Assembly: GCA_902591025.1 (NCBI GenBank)
Contig: CACIZB010000008.1
Location: 1 to 33,201, forward strand
DNA: 33,201 nt
Source of the DNA: an uncultured Pelagibacteraceae bacterium
Lineage (GTDB): Bacteria > Pseudomonadota > Alphaproteobacteria > Pelagibacterales > Pelagibacteraceae
Direction of reading: 5' to 3'
In this document: piece by piece, positions 1 to 8,322 of the stretch
Layout: every line of letters starts with the position of its first letter
Numbering within the stretch: position 1 is the first letter of the stretch
Notes under the pieces: model-generated
Told to the model about the DNA's origin: nothing
The model's database searches: none
Seen by the model: the letters and a program-made list of their open reading frames with translations, nothing else
Position numbers and translations under genes: made by a program

Positions 1-159
1 CTTGACGACTTTAATTTTAATAATTTACATTTTTTTTACAAAATACACTCTTATTTTCTTTATGATTGTTGGTAGGATTGAGTTGTTGACAATATTACTT
101 CTTTTAAGAAAATTTCTTTTAAAAAATTAACATATTATTGTATACCTAGAGGTTATTAT

Positions 160-236
160 GCGCCCTTAGCTCAGCTGGATAGAGCATCGGTTTTCTAAAC
201 CGAGGGTCGGAGGTTCGAATCCTCCAGGGCGCGCCA
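160..236 (+). tRNA. tRNA-Arg (anticodon UCU)
   Basis: A full cloverleaf can be folded by eye. The acceptor stem GCGCCCT at 160-166 pairs with AGGGCGC at 226-232, followed by discriminator G233 and an encoded CCA at 234-236. The anticodon stem TCGGT/ACCGA encloses the loop TTTCTAA, giving anticodon UCU, which reads AGA. The T-arm is GGAGG-TTCGAAT-CCTCC. AGA is a heavily used arginine codon in the surrounding genes, so this is probably a major tRNA. The identity call is from the anticodon alone. Confidence 0.97.
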
Positions 237-351
237 TAGTCCTACATTTAAAAATTCTAGTATTGATTGTATAACTTTTTTTCACACAATTTTATGTTGC
301 AGAGCTTTTTCTTACATGCTTAAATTATAAATATTCAAAAGTTATTTTGAA

Positions 352-369
352 TTATTTGTTAACAAATAA
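352..369. promoter_or_regulatory. Perfect 18-bp palindrome in the aapJ leader
   Basis: TTATTTGTT (352-360) is followed directly by its exact reverse complement AACAAATAA (361-369). It lies between a possible -10 element (TATAAA, 326-331) and the ribosome binding site (AGGAAGA, about 379-385) of aapJ. The position suits a dyad operator for a dimeric regulator. It has no loop, so an RNA hairpin is less likely. The regulator cannot be named from sequence. Nitrogen control by an NtrX-type regulator is only a guess from the substrate of the transporter. Confidence 0.45.
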
Positions 370-388
370 ATAAACAATAGGAAGAAAT

Positions 389-1429
389 ATGTTTAAATAC
401 TTAAAACAATTAACTTCTTTAGTTGCTGTCGTTGCTGTGTTGTTTACTTTTACAACCGAGACTATGGCTGCTAAAAAATCTAAAACACTTAAAAACACTC
501 AAAAAAAGGGTTTTGTAAGATGTGGAGTATCTCAAGGTCTTCCAGGATTTTCTAACGCTGACGCTGCAGGAAATTGGACTGGAATAGACGTTGATGTATG
601 TAGAGCGGTGGCTGCTGCGGTTCTAGGTGATGCAAACAAAGTTAAGTTTACACCACTAAGTGCTAAAGAAAGATTTACAGCTTTAACTTCTGGTGAGATT
701 GATATCTTGTCAAGAAACACAACTTGGACTCTTTCAAGGGATGCTGATATCGGACTTACTTTTGTAGGTGTGAACTTTTACGATGGACAAGGTTTCATGG
801 TAAGAAAAAGTTCAGGTATTACCTCAACTGGCCAATTCAAAAATGGTATTTCAGCTTGTACAAATATTGGTACAACAACTGAGTTAAATATGAGAGACTT
901 CTTTAATTCAAGAGGAATTTCTTATGAACCAGTTGCTTTTGAAAAAGCTGATGAAGTTGTAGCTGCATATGATGCAGGTAGATGTGATACATATACTACA
1001 GATAAATCTGGTTTAGCTGCTCAAAGAACAAAAATGAAGAACCCTGATGAACACATTGTTCTACCAGAAACTATTTCTAAAGAACCTTTAGGACCAGTTG
1101 TTAGACAAGGTGATGCAGTTTGGGAAGATATCGTAAGATGGTCATTAAACACAATGATTGAAGCAGAAGAATACGGTATTACTTCAGCTAATGCTGACTC
1201 AATGAAAACTTCAGATAACCCACAAATTAAAAGACTTGTTGGAGCTGAAGGTGAAATGGGTGCAGCTTTTGGTCTAGATAATGAGTGGAACCTAAGAATT
1301 ATCAAGCAAGTTGGTAATTATGGTGAAAGTTATAAGAGAAATATAGCTGACACTGGAATTCTACCAGATAGAGGTCCAAATCAATTATGGACAAAAGGCG
1401 GAATACTTTACGTTCCACCTGCAAGATAA
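389..1429 (+). CDS. aapJ: General L-amino-acid ABC transporter, periplasmic binding protein
   Basis: This is the periplasmic solute-binding subunit (family 3, PBPb fold) of the AapJQMP/YhdWXYZ transporter, which delivers many L-amino acids to the inner-membrane permease. The first 27 residues form a signal peptide (Lys near the start, hydrophobic run, likely cleavage after TMA). The mature protein starts a typical binding-protein fold (GFVRCGVSQGLPGFS) and keeps the GIDVDVCRAVAAA and SRNTTWTLSRD segments typical of AapJ. At 346 aa it has the normal family length. The ATG is preceded by AGGAAGA. A terminator-like hairpin follows, and the permease and ATPase genes come next on the same strand. 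Codon use is cleaner and less AT-biased than in neighbours, as expected for an abundant protein. The alternative symbol is yhdW. Confidence 0.94.
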   Translation: MFKYLKQLTSLVAVVAVLFTFTTETMAAKKSKTLKNTQKKGFVRCGVSQGLPGFSNADAAGNWTGIDVDVCRAVAAAVLGDANKVKFTPLSAKERFTALTSGEIDILSRNTTWTLSRDADIGLTFVGVNFYDGQGFMVRKSSGITSTGQFKNGISACTNIGTTTELNMRDFFNSRGISYEPVAFEKADEVVAAYDAGRCDTYTTDKSGLAAQRTKMKNPDEHIVLPETISKEPLGPVVRQGDAVWEDIVRWSLNTMIEAEEYGITSANADSMKTSDNPQIKRLVGAEGEMGAAFGLDNEWNLRIIKQVGNYGESYKRNIADTGILPDRGPNQLWTKGGILYVPPAR

Positions 1430-1450
1430 TTGTAGTTTAAAACAATTTAA

Positions 1451-1480
1451 AAAGGGCTAGATTTTTCTAGCCCTTTTTTT
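1451..1480 (+). terminator. Terminator / attenuator hairpin between aapJ and aapQ
   Basis: AAAGGGCTAG (1451-1460) pairs perfectly with CTAGCCCTTT (1467-1476) across a 6-nt loop and runs into a T tract through 1480. It has the form of an intrinsic terminator. Because the permease genes follow at once with no obvious new promoter, partial read-through or a 3' stabilising role that raises binding-protein mRNA over permease mRNA is likely. Confidence 0.88.
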
Positions 1481-1504
1481 ATAAACTCATATATTATCAT
1501 CAAA

Positions 1505-2656
1505 GTGAATTTTAAACTTAAAGATATTGGCCCACAATTAATCACAGTTATCGCTGTAGTCTTAGTATTCGGTTTTTTTACCTATAACGCTCAAATTAAT
1601 ATGGAAAGTAGAGGTATTGATTTTGGTTATGGATTTTTATCACAAGAGTCCTCATTTGATGTTCAATTTTCTTTAATTGAATATGATGGATCACACTCTT
1701 ATTTTAGAGCCTATTTAGTAGGTCTATTAAATACAATTCTTGTTTCAGTAATTGGAATTGTCATAGCAACAATTTTAGGAGTGATAGTTGGTGTTGCGAG
1801 ACTTTCTCCAAATTACCTTATTAATAAATTTGCTGCATTTTATGTAGAATTCTTCAGAAATATTCCACTTTTATTACAAATATTTTTTTGGTATTTTGCT
1901 GCACTTAGAGCTTTACCATTACCTCAAGATGCAGAAGCTATATTTGGAGTATTCTTTTTAACGATCAAAGGTTTGTATGTACCAGCATTTATCTGGGAAA
2001 ATTTTAATATTTTTCTTTATTCTATAATTGCGGTCATTATTTCAATTATTGTCATTCGAATTCATGCAAAAAAGTTACAGGAAACGCAAGGAAAACAATT
2101 ACCCGTCTTTTATATTTCCCTTGGTTTAATTTTTATTTTACCATTATTGAGTTTTTTAATAGGTGGGGTAAGCTTATCTTTTGAAATTCCTGTATTAAAA
2201 CAATTAGCGACCACATCTTTTATTTATGAGGGTGGTGTTAGTTTGCCACCAGAATTAATAGCTTTAACTTTGTCACTATCATTGTATACAGCAACATTTA
2301 TAGCTGAATGTGTTAGAGCTGGAATACAAGGAGTTGGAAAAGGTCAAAAAGAGGCAGCAGCTTCAATAGGTCTTACTCCAAATCAAGTTTTAAAATTAGT
2401 AATAATGCCTCAAGCATTAAGAATTATTATACCCCCAACAACTAACCAATATTTAAACCTTACTAAAAATTCGTCATTAGCGGCTGCAATTGCATATCCT
2501 GATTTAGTGTTAGTTTTCGCTGGTACTGCTTTAATGCAAACTGGTAAAGCAATTGAAATAGTTTCTATAACAATGTTTACCTACTTAAGCTTGAGTATCT
2601 CAATTTCGATATTAATGAATTGGTACAATAAAAAAATTGCAATACAGGAAAAATAA
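1505..2656 (+). CDS. aapQ: General L-amino-acid ABC transporter, permease subunit 1
   Basis: This is one of two inner-membrane permease subunits of the Aap transporter (HisM/GlnP-type, BPD_transp_1 domain). The protein has an N-terminal membrane segment, a long periplasmic stretch, and several hydrophobic helices. The cytoplasmic coupling loop is the EAA motif around ECVRAGIQGVGKGQKEAAAS near residues 270-290. The start is GTG at 1505, just after the terminator hairpin. No better ATG exists before the conserved part. The stop overlaps the next gene by one base (TAATG), so the two permeases are translationally coupled. The length of 383 aa fits AapQ/YhdX. The protein forms a heterodimer with AapM and binds the AapP ATPase. 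Confidence 0.93.
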   Translation: MNFKLKDIGPQLITVIAVVLVFGFFTYNAQINMESRGIDFGYGFLSQESSFDVQFSLIEYDGSHSYFRAYLVGLLNTILVSVIGIVIATILGVIVGVARLSPNYLINKFAAFYVEFFRNIPLLLQIFFWYFAALRALPLPQDAEAIFGVFFLTIKGLYVPAFIWENFNIFLYSIIAVIISIIVIRIHAKKLQETQGKQLPVFYISLGLIFILPLLSFLIGGVSLSFEIPVLKQLATTSFIYEGGVSLPPELIALTLSLSLYTATFIAECVRAGIQGVGKGQKEAAASIGLTPNQVLKLVIMPQALRIIIPPTTNQYLNLTKNSSLAAAIAYPDLVLVFAGTALMQTGKAIEIVSITMFTYLSLSISISILMNWYNKKIAIQEK

Positions 2657-4098
2657 TGTCCAAGATTAATTTTTTAAAACCAGACCAATCGAATTTAAAT
2701 ACTTTTTTATATTTAGGTACACTTTTATTTTTTATAAGTATTCTTGATGTTTTTTTAAATTCATTTTTCAAAGTAAATATTACTGGTTTTCTTCCAGGAT
2801 TTTTAAGCTTTATAATACCTTTATTATTAGGTTTTGTAGGTCTATTTTTTATAAGAATTGAATATAGTGGTATTAAGAAATTAGATCTTATTAATAAACA
2901 TATTAATACTAACAATTTTAATGCTATTCTCTCACTTTTAATAATTTTTGTTATCATAAAATCGATACCACCATTGTTGAGCTGGTTTGTTGTCGATGCG
3001 AGTTTTGCTGGAGACTCAAAGGATGTTTGTACTGGTTCAGGAGCCTGTTGGACGTATATTAAAGTTTGGTTAAGAAGATTCATGTACGGAATGTATCCTA
3101 ATGGGGAACAGTGGAGAATTAATCTTTCATTTATTGCTTTGGCATTACTTGGATCTGTTGGTTTCTTTGCTACTGATAAGTTTAAAAAATATTTAACACT
3201 TTACTATGTAGTGATTTATCCACTTATAGCATTTTTATTCATTTTTTTCTTTATTTCAGGTGGCCCAGTATTTTTTGATTTATCTTATGGAATTATAGCT
3301 GCGATCTTATCAGTCATATTAGGTTTTTTTATACCAAGTAAATATAAATTTTATTATTTTTTGATCGTACCATTTACTCTATATATACTTCTTAAATATT
3401 TCATATTCTTTGAGGAATATATTGAACTCGGCAAACTAGATGGTTTAAATTGGGTTGAGACTGGTGCTTGGGGAGGGTTATCACTTACTTTTATAATTTC
3501 TTTTTTCTGCTTAATCTTCTGTTTTCCAATTGGTATGGCTTTTGCTTTAGGCAGAAGATCAGGGTTTCCTTTGATTAGATATATATCAATCGGTTTTATT
3601 GAATTTTGGAGAGGTGTGCCTTTAATTACAGTTTTATTTATGTCTGCTGTCATGTTTCCAATGTTTTTACCTGAGGACTTTTTTATAGATAAGTTAGTGA
3701 GAGCAATTATAGCAATTTCTTTATTTGAAGCAGCTTATGTGGCCGAAGTTATAAGAGGAGGGTTGCAGGCATTACCAAGAGGTCAATACGAAGCTGCTAA
3801 ATCTTTAGGGATGGGATATTGGAAAATGCATATATTTGTAATTTTACCGCAAGCTCTTAAATTAGTTATACCTGGAATTGCAAATACTTTCTTAGCTCTA
3901 GTTAAAGATACTCCATTAATTTTTGTTGTGGGTCTCTTAGAAATTGTTGGAATGTTGAACCTTGCAAAAACAAATCCAAAATGGTTAGGTTTTGCTATGG
4001 AAGGTTATGTGTTTGCAGCAATTATTTTCTGGATTATTTGTTATGCAATGAGTAAATATAGTTATAATTTAGAACAAAAATATAAAACTGATCGATAA
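2656..4098 (+). CDS. aapM: General L-amino-acid ABC transporter, permease subunit 2
   Basis: This is the second permease subunit of the Aap system. The C-terminal half contains the BPD_transp_1 domain, with WRGVPLITVLFM and the EAA coupling loop (EVIRGGLQALPRGQYEAAKS). The N-terminal half carries about six hydrophobic segments and a loop with two Cys (DVCTGSGACW). At 480 aa it is about 100 residues longer than the usual AapM, mostly from extra N-terminal membrane segments. The ATG overlaps the aapQ stop by one base, and aapP begins three bases after the stop, so all three form one translation unit. The pairing with AapQ is inferred from gene order and family. Confidence 0.92.
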   Translation: MSKINFLKPDQSNLNTFLYLGTLLFFISILDVFLNSFFKVNITGFLPGFLSFIIPLLLGFVGLFFIRIEYSGIKKLDLINKHINTNNFNAILSLLIIFVIIKSIPPLLSWFVVDASFAGDSKDVCTGSGACWTYIKVWLRRFMYGMYPNGEQWRINLSFIALALLGSVGFFATDKFKKYLTLYYVVIYPLIAFLFIFFFISGGPVFFDLSYGIIAAILSVILGFFIPSKYKFYYFLIVPFTLYILLKYFIFFEEYIELGKLDGLNWVETGAWGGLSLTFIISFFCLIFCFPIGMAFALGRRSGFPLIRYISIGFIEFWRGVPLITVLFMSAVMFPMFLPEDFFIDKLVRAIIAISLFEAAYVAEVIRGGLQALPRGQYEAAKSLGMGYWKMHIFVILPQALKLVIPGIANTFLALVKDTPLIFVVGLLEIVGMLNLAKTNPKWLGFAMEGYVFAAIIFWIICYAMSKYSYNLEQKYKTDR

Positions 4099-4101
4099 AT
4101 T

Positions 4102-4836
4102 ATGTCTGAGAGTATTATACAAATAAGCAACATGAATAAATGGTTTGGAGATTTTCAGGTTTTAAAAGGTATTAATTTAGAGGTAAAACCAAAACAAAAA
4201 ATTGTTGTTTGTGGTCCATCCGGTTCCGGTAAATCTACTTTAATAAGATGTATTAATAGATTAGAGGAACATCAAGAAGGTAATATAGTTGTTGATGGTA
4301 CAGAGCTTACAGAAGATACAAAAAATATAGAACAAATTAGAGCTGAGGTTGGAATGGTATTCCAACAGTTTAATCTTTTTCCTCATTTATCGATTTTAGA
4401 CAATTGTACACTCGCACCTATATGGGTTAAAAAATTACCTAAAAAGGATGCAGAAGAATTAGCATTAAAACACTTGGAAAGAGTGCAAATCCTTGATCAA
4501 GCACAAAAATATCCAGGTCAATTATCGGGAGGACAACAACAAAGAGCGGCTATTGCAAGAGCTCTTTGCATGGAGCCAAAAATAATGCTTTTTGATGAAC
4601 CAACTTCAGCTTTGGATCCTGAAATGATTAAAGAAGTTTTGGATGTAATGGTAAATTTGGCAAAACAAGGTATGACAATGATTGTTGTTACTCACGAAAT
4701 GGGATTTGCAAAAGAAGTTGCTGATCAAATGATTTTTATGGATGAAGGAATGATAGTAGAAAAGGCAGATACAAAAGAATTTTTTGATAATCCTAAGAGT
4801 GATAGGACTAAACTTTTTTTAAGCCAGATACTATAG
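4102..4836 (+). CDS. aapP: General L-amino-acid ABC transporter, ATP-binding subunit
   Basis: This is the cytoplasmic ATPase that powers the AapJQMP importer. Walker A is GPSGSGKST at residues 38-46. The Q-loop is in [12 protein letters not shown]. The ABC signature is [10 protein letters not shown], Walker B is [12 protein letters not shown], and the switch histidine is in VVTHEMGFA. At 244 aa it has the standard size of the polar-amino-acid ATPase group (GlnQ/AapP). It sits three bases downstream of aapM, completing the operon. No clear intrinsic terminator directly follows the stop. A weaker hairpin occurs about 120 bases later. Confidence 0.95.
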   Translation: MSESIIQISNMNKWFGDFQVLKGINLEVKPKQKIVVCGPSGSGKSTLIRCINRLEEHQEGNIVVDGTELTEDTKNIEQIRAEVGMVFQQFNLFPHLSILDNCTLAPIWVKKLPKKDAEELALKHLERVQILDQAQKYPGQLSGGQQQRAAIARALCMEPKIMLFDEPTSALDPEMIKEVLDVMVNLAKQGMTMIVVTHEMGFAKEVADQMIFMDEGMIVEKADTKEFFDNPKSDRTKLFLSQIL

Positions 4837-4953
4837 TCTGTCTAAATTACAAGAAAAATTTCTCAATTTAACCCCTAAGTAATGCTTGACACAATTCTAA
4901 TATTACTGGTTTTCTGCATGAAAATAAAAAAAAATATGGTTGCAGTAGCTATC

Positions 4954-4976
4954 AAAAACTAGTTGAATTAGTTTTT
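4954..4976 (+). terminator. Weak hairpin between aapP and the XRE gene
   Basis: AAAAACTA (4954-4961) pairs with TAGTTTTT (4969-4976) across a 7-nt loop, ending in five T. It is AT-rich and therefore weak. It could end aap transcription or be part of the leader of the following regulator gene. Nothing else convincing was seen between 4837 and 4999. A TTGACA at 4886-4891 lacks a properly spaced -10. Confidence 0.3.
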
Positions 4977-4999
4977 ATAAAAAATTAAGAGGGGTCTTA

Positions 5000-5371
5000 A
5001 TGGAAGATAATTTTAATAGGCATCTGGGCAATAAATTAAAGCTTAGAAGATTGGCCTTAGGTTTAACTCAAACCAAAGTAGCAAAAGCAATAAATGTAAC
5101 ATTTCAACAAATCCAAAAATATGAAAAAGGAACTAACGGAGTAAGTTCTATTAGATTATTACAACTTTCTAATTATTTAAAAGTTCCAATAAATTATTTT
5201 TTTGAAGATTTTTCAGAATATTTGATAAATTTAGAAAAATCTCAAGAAGGACATATGAATGTTAATTATAATTTTTTAGTTAAATTATATTCAGAGTTAA
5301 ACGCTGATCAAAAACTAAAATTTAATAAATCTCTACAGGTAGCGAGTAGCAATATTACCAAAGTTGGATAA
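5000..5371 (+). CDS. XRE-family helix-turn-helix transcriptional regulator
   Basis: This is a small DNA-binding protein (123 aa) with an N-terminal Cro/C1-type helix-turn-helix covering about residues 11-66 (LRRLALGLTQTKVAKAINVT, then FQQIQKYEKGTNGVSSIRL). The remaining residues are a short helical tail, probably for dimerisation. The architecture matches a group of short XRE regulators widespread in Alphaproteobacteria. A good ribosome binding site (GAGGGG) precedes the ATG. The gene stands alone between the aap operon and a pair of convergent tRNA genes, and its stop is only three bases from the 3' end of tRNA-Asn. The regulated genes cannot be told from this sequence. Autoregulation would be typical. 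Confidence 0.88.
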   Translation: MEDNFNRHLGNKLKLRRLALGLTQTKVAKAINVTFQQIQKYEKGTNGVSSIRLLQLSNYLKVPINYFFEDFSEYLINLEKSQEGHMNVNYNFLVKLYSELNADQKLKFNKSLQVASSNITKVG

Positions 5372-5374
5372 TTT

Positions 5375-5450
5375 TGGCTCCTCGGGCAGGACTCGAACCT
5401 GCGACCAATTGATTAACAGTCAACTGCTCTACCAACTGAGCTACCGAGGA
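5375..5450 (-). tRNA. tRNA-Asn (anticodon GUU)
   Basis: On the minus strand the acceptor stem TCCTCGG (5450-5444) pairs with CCGAGGA, followed by discriminator G and an encoded CCA (complement of 5375-5377). The anticodon loop CTGTTAA sits within the GTTGA/TCAAC stem and gives anticodon GUU, which reads AAC and AAT. The length of 76 nt is normal. The 3' end is three bases from the stop of the convergent XRE gene, so tRNA transcription must end inside or antisense to that gene. Confidence 0.97.
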
Positions 5451-5500
5451 ATATAAAATTCACAACTTACTTTCTTTTAAAACTAAAACAAGAATTTTTT

Positions 5501-5574
5501 TGGAGGCAACGCCCGGAATCGAACCGGGATACAAGGATTTGCAATCCTCTGCGTAACCATTCCGCCACGTTGCC
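5501..5574 (-). tRNA. tRNA-Cys (anticodon GCA)
   Basis: On the minus strand the acceptor stem GGCAACG is closed by CGTTGCC. Discriminator T (U73, the cysteine identity base) and an encoded CCA (complement of 5501-5503) follow. The anticodon loop TTGCAAA within the GGATT/AATCC stem gives GCA. The length is 74 nt. It lies 50 bases upstream of tRNA-Asn in the direction of transcription, so the two are probably one transcript. Confidence 0.97.
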
Positions 5575-5602
5575 CTATGTCTTAGATGATAGCTACAAGG
5601 GC

Positions 5603-5630
5603 TTTATATTAAATATTTACAATTAGTCTA
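5603..5630 (-). promoter_or_regulatory. Candidate promoter of the tRNA-Cys/tRNA-Asn unit
   Basis: On the minus strand TAGACT (complement of 5625-5630, four of six matches to TTGACA) is followed after 16 nt by TATAAA (complement of 5603-5608). This would start transcription about 20 nt before tRNA-Cys. The match is modest and the region is AT-rich. Confidence 0.35.
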
Positions 5631-5694
5631 TTAAATAACGTTCTAATTTGATTATTGTTAATTTAGATTATTAAATTATAAACTAATTAAACCC

Positions 5695-8322
5695 ATGATA
5701 AGCGATAAATATATACATTCTAAAGTAGAAGATAAAATTTATGCTTATTGGGAGAAAAATAAATTATTTAAACCTCAAAAAAACTTAAAAAAATTTTCTA
5801 TTGTAATTCCACCACCAAATGTGACTGGAAGTTTACATATGGGGCATGCTTTGAATAATTCAATCCAAGATTTCTTAGTTCGATATTATCGAATGAATAA
5901 TTATGAAACATTGTGGCAACCAGGTACGGATCATGCAGGTATTGCAACGCAAGCCCTTGTTGAAAGAAAATTAGAAAATGAAAATTTGACCAAAAATAGT
6001 CTTGGTAGAGAAAAATTTATTGAAAAAGTATGGGAATGGAAGAATGAATATGGAGATATTATTATTAATCAATTAAAAAAACTCGGGTGTTCTTGTGATT
6101 GGTCACGTAACGCATTTACAATGGATGAAAATTTATCCAAATCTGTAATAAAAGTTTTTGTTGAATTACATAAAAAAAAATTAATCTACAAAGCTGAAAA
6201 ATTAGTTAATTGGGACACTGTGCTTAAAACAGCTATTTCAGATTTAGAAGTTGATCAAAGAGAAATGAACTCGAAAATATATTATATTAGATATCCAATC
6301 GAAAATTCTTCGAATTTCATTACAATTGCGACAACAAGGCCTGAAACTATGCTTGGAGATACAGCGATAGCAGTAAATCCAAAAGATAAAAGGTATAAAG
6401 AATATGTTGGCAAAACTGTCACAATCCCAATAGTAGGTAGAAAAATAAAAATTATTAAAGATAACTATGCAGATCCTGAGCAAGGAACAGGTGCATTAAA
6501 GATTACACCAGCACACGATTTCAATGACTATGATGTAGGTCAAAGAAATAAATTAGATATTATAAATGTATTTACCGAAGAAGGAAGAATAAATGATAAT
6601 GCACCACAAGATTATGTAGGTCTTGATAGATTTGAGGCTCGTAAAAAGTTATTAGAAGAACTTAAGGAAAAAGATTTTTTTGTTAAAGAAGAAAATATTA
6701 AAAATAAAGTTCCTTACGGTGATAGATCCAATTCTGTTATAGAACCTTTTTTAACTGAACAATGGTTCGTTGATGCAAAAAAATTAGCTGTTAAAGCAAA
6801 AAAAATTGTTAAATCAAAAAAAACAAATTTCTTTCCAACGAATTGGTCCAAAACTTATTTTCAATGGATGAACAATATTGAACCGTGGTGTGTTTCCAGA
6901 CAACTGTGGTGGGGCCATCAAATTCCAGCATGGTATGGACCTGATAAAAAAATATTTGTTGCGATAAATGAAACAGATGCAAAAAAACAAGCTAAAAAAT
7001 TTTATAAAAAAGATGTTGTGATAACAAGAGATCCAGATGTTTTGGATACATGGTTTTCATCAGGATTATGGCCTTTTGCAACATTAGGTTGGCCTGATAA
7101 AAAAGATTTTGTTAACAAATTTTATCCTACTTCAGTTTTAGTTACAGGTTTTGATATTATCTTTTTTTGGGTTGCTAGAATGATGATGTTTGGAATGGAA
7201 TTTTTAAATAAAGAACCTTTCAAAGATATATATGTTCATGCACTTGTAAGAGATGAAAAAGGACAAAAAATGTCTAAGTCCAAAGGTAACGTAATTGACC
7301 CTTTAGATTTAATAGAAAAATATAGTGCTGATGCTTTAAGATTTACTTTATTATCAATGGCATCACCTGGTACAGATGTAAAACTTTCTGAAGATAGAGT
7401 TAAAGGTTACAGGAATTTTTTAAATAAATTATGGAACGCTAATAATTTCCTAATAACAAATAAATGTGATTTTAGTAAGACTGATAACGTTCCAAAAACA
7501 ACATTAAATATAAACAAATGGATCTATTCTGAATTAATAGAAATTAAGAACAAAATTCAAAAAAACATTGAGGATTATCGTTTTGATGAGGCTGCTAAAA
7601 ATGCCTATCAGTTTGCTTGGCATTCTTATTGTGATTGGTATATCGAGCTTTCAAAAACAATTCTTTATTCTGACGATAAAAAAGCTAAAAAAGAAGTGAA
7701 AGAAGTATCTGCTTATATTTTTAAACAAATACTTGTAATGCTTCATCCTTTTATTCCATTTGTAACTGAAGAAATATGGTTAAAAAATAAGTTTGATAAA
7801 TCAAATAAAAATTTTCTTATGTATAAAAATTGGCCATCTGGTAAAGCAAAAAAAGACCAATCTAGAAAAGATGTAGAAAAAATTATCAATATAATTTCAG
7901 AACTAAGATCGTTTAAAAATGAGCTAAATGTAAGTCCTGGTTCATTTGTAGATATATCTTTAAATAAGATAGCGAAAAAGAGTAAATCTTTGATGAATAT
8001 TAATGAGGTGGTTCTTAAAAAACTTGGTCGTATAAATAATTTTTTTGATAAAGATCAAAACAAACCTGCTGCTACACTTGTTATTTCTGGTGATATTTTT
8101 AAGATTTATTTTGATGAAAATGTGGATTTGAATTTAATCAAAGAAAATTTACAGAAAAGACAGAATAAATACCAGGAAGAATTAGATAAGATTTCACAAC
8201 GATTATCAAATAAAGGGTTTGTAAAAAGGGCACCAAAAAATATTGTTCAACAAGAAAAAACTAACTATAGTAATCTAAAAGATGATATCAAAAAAATATC
8301 TCTAACAATTGAAAGTTTATAA
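5695..8322 (+). CDS. valS: Valyl-tRNA synthetase
   Basis: This cytoplasmic class I aminoacyl-tRNA synthetase charges tRNA-Val with valine. The HIGH-type motif is HMGH at residues 48-51, inside [15 protein letters not shown], and the KMSKS loop is at 525-529. [10 protein letters not shown] and the editing-domain signature [15 protein letters not shown] (CP1 domain, removal of Thr-tRNA-Val) are present. The anticodon-binding domain follows from about 600 to 740. The last 70 residues (about 805-875) form the C-terminal coiled-coil arm typical of bacterial ValRS. At 875 aa it is somewhat shorter than the E. coli enzyme. The ATG has no clear Shine-Dalgarno sequence. The stop overlaps the ilvD start by one base, linking valine use and valine synthesis in one transcript. 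Confidence 0.97.
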   Translation: MISDKYIHSKVEDKIYAYWEKNKLFKPQKNLKKFSIVIPPPNVTGSLHMGHALNNSIQDFLVRYYRMNNYETLWQPGTDHAGIATQALVERKLENENLTKNSLGREKFIEKVWEWKNEYGDIIINQLKKLGCSCDWSRNAFTMDENLSKSVIKVFVELHKKKLIYKAEKLVNWDTVLKTAISDLEVDQREMNSKIYYIRYPIENSSNFITIATTRPETMLGDTAIAVNPKDKRYKEYVGKTVTIPIVGRKIKIIKDNYADPEQGTGALKITPAHDFNDYDVGQRNKLDIINVFTEEGRINDNAPQDYVGLDRFEARKKLLEELKEKDFFVKEENIKNKVPYGDRSNSVIEPFLTEQWFVDAKKLAVKAKKIVKSKKTNFFPTNWSKTYFQWMNNIEPWCVSRQLWWGHQIPAWYGPDKKIFVAINETDAKKQAKKFYKKDVVITRDPDVLDTWFSSGLWPFATLGWPDKKDFVNKFYPTSVLVTGFDIIFFWVARMMMFGMEFLNKEPFKDIYVHALVRDEKGQKMSKSKGNVIDPLDLIEKYSADALRFTLLSMASPGTDVKLSEDRVKGYRNFLNKLWNANNFLITNKCDFSKTDNVPKTTLNINKWIYSELIEIKNKIQKNIEDYRFDEAAKNAYQFAWHSYCDWYIELSKTILYSDDKKAKKEVKEVSAYIFKQILVMLHPFIPFVTEEIWLKNKFDKSNKNFLMYKNWPSGKAKKDQSRKDVEKIINIISELRSFKNELNVSPGSFVDISLNKIAKKSKSLMNINEVVLKKLGRINNFFDKDQNKPAATLVISGDIFKIYFDENVDLNLIKENLQKRQNKYQEELDKISQRLSNKGFVKRAPKNIVQQEKTNYSNLKDDIKKISLTIESL

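Noticed and set aside
86-91. TTGACA upstream of tRNA-Arg as a -35 element
   Set aside because: No -10-like hexamer lies 16-18 nt downstream; the nearest AT-rich hexamers are wrongly spaced.
1-159. A gene end or small ORF upstream of tRNA-Arg
   Set aside because: All frames are broken by stops; no start with ribosome binding site and no recognisable protein were seen.
4867-4884. TTTAACC-CCTA-AGTAATG as another Pho box
   Set aside because: Three of 14 positions differ from the best form, there is no properly spaced -10 and no phosphate gene follows; chance is likely in AT-rich DNA.
4886-4891. TTGACA between aapP and the XRE gene as a -35 element
   Set aside because: The sequence 16-18 nt downstream (GTTTTC region) does not resemble a -10.
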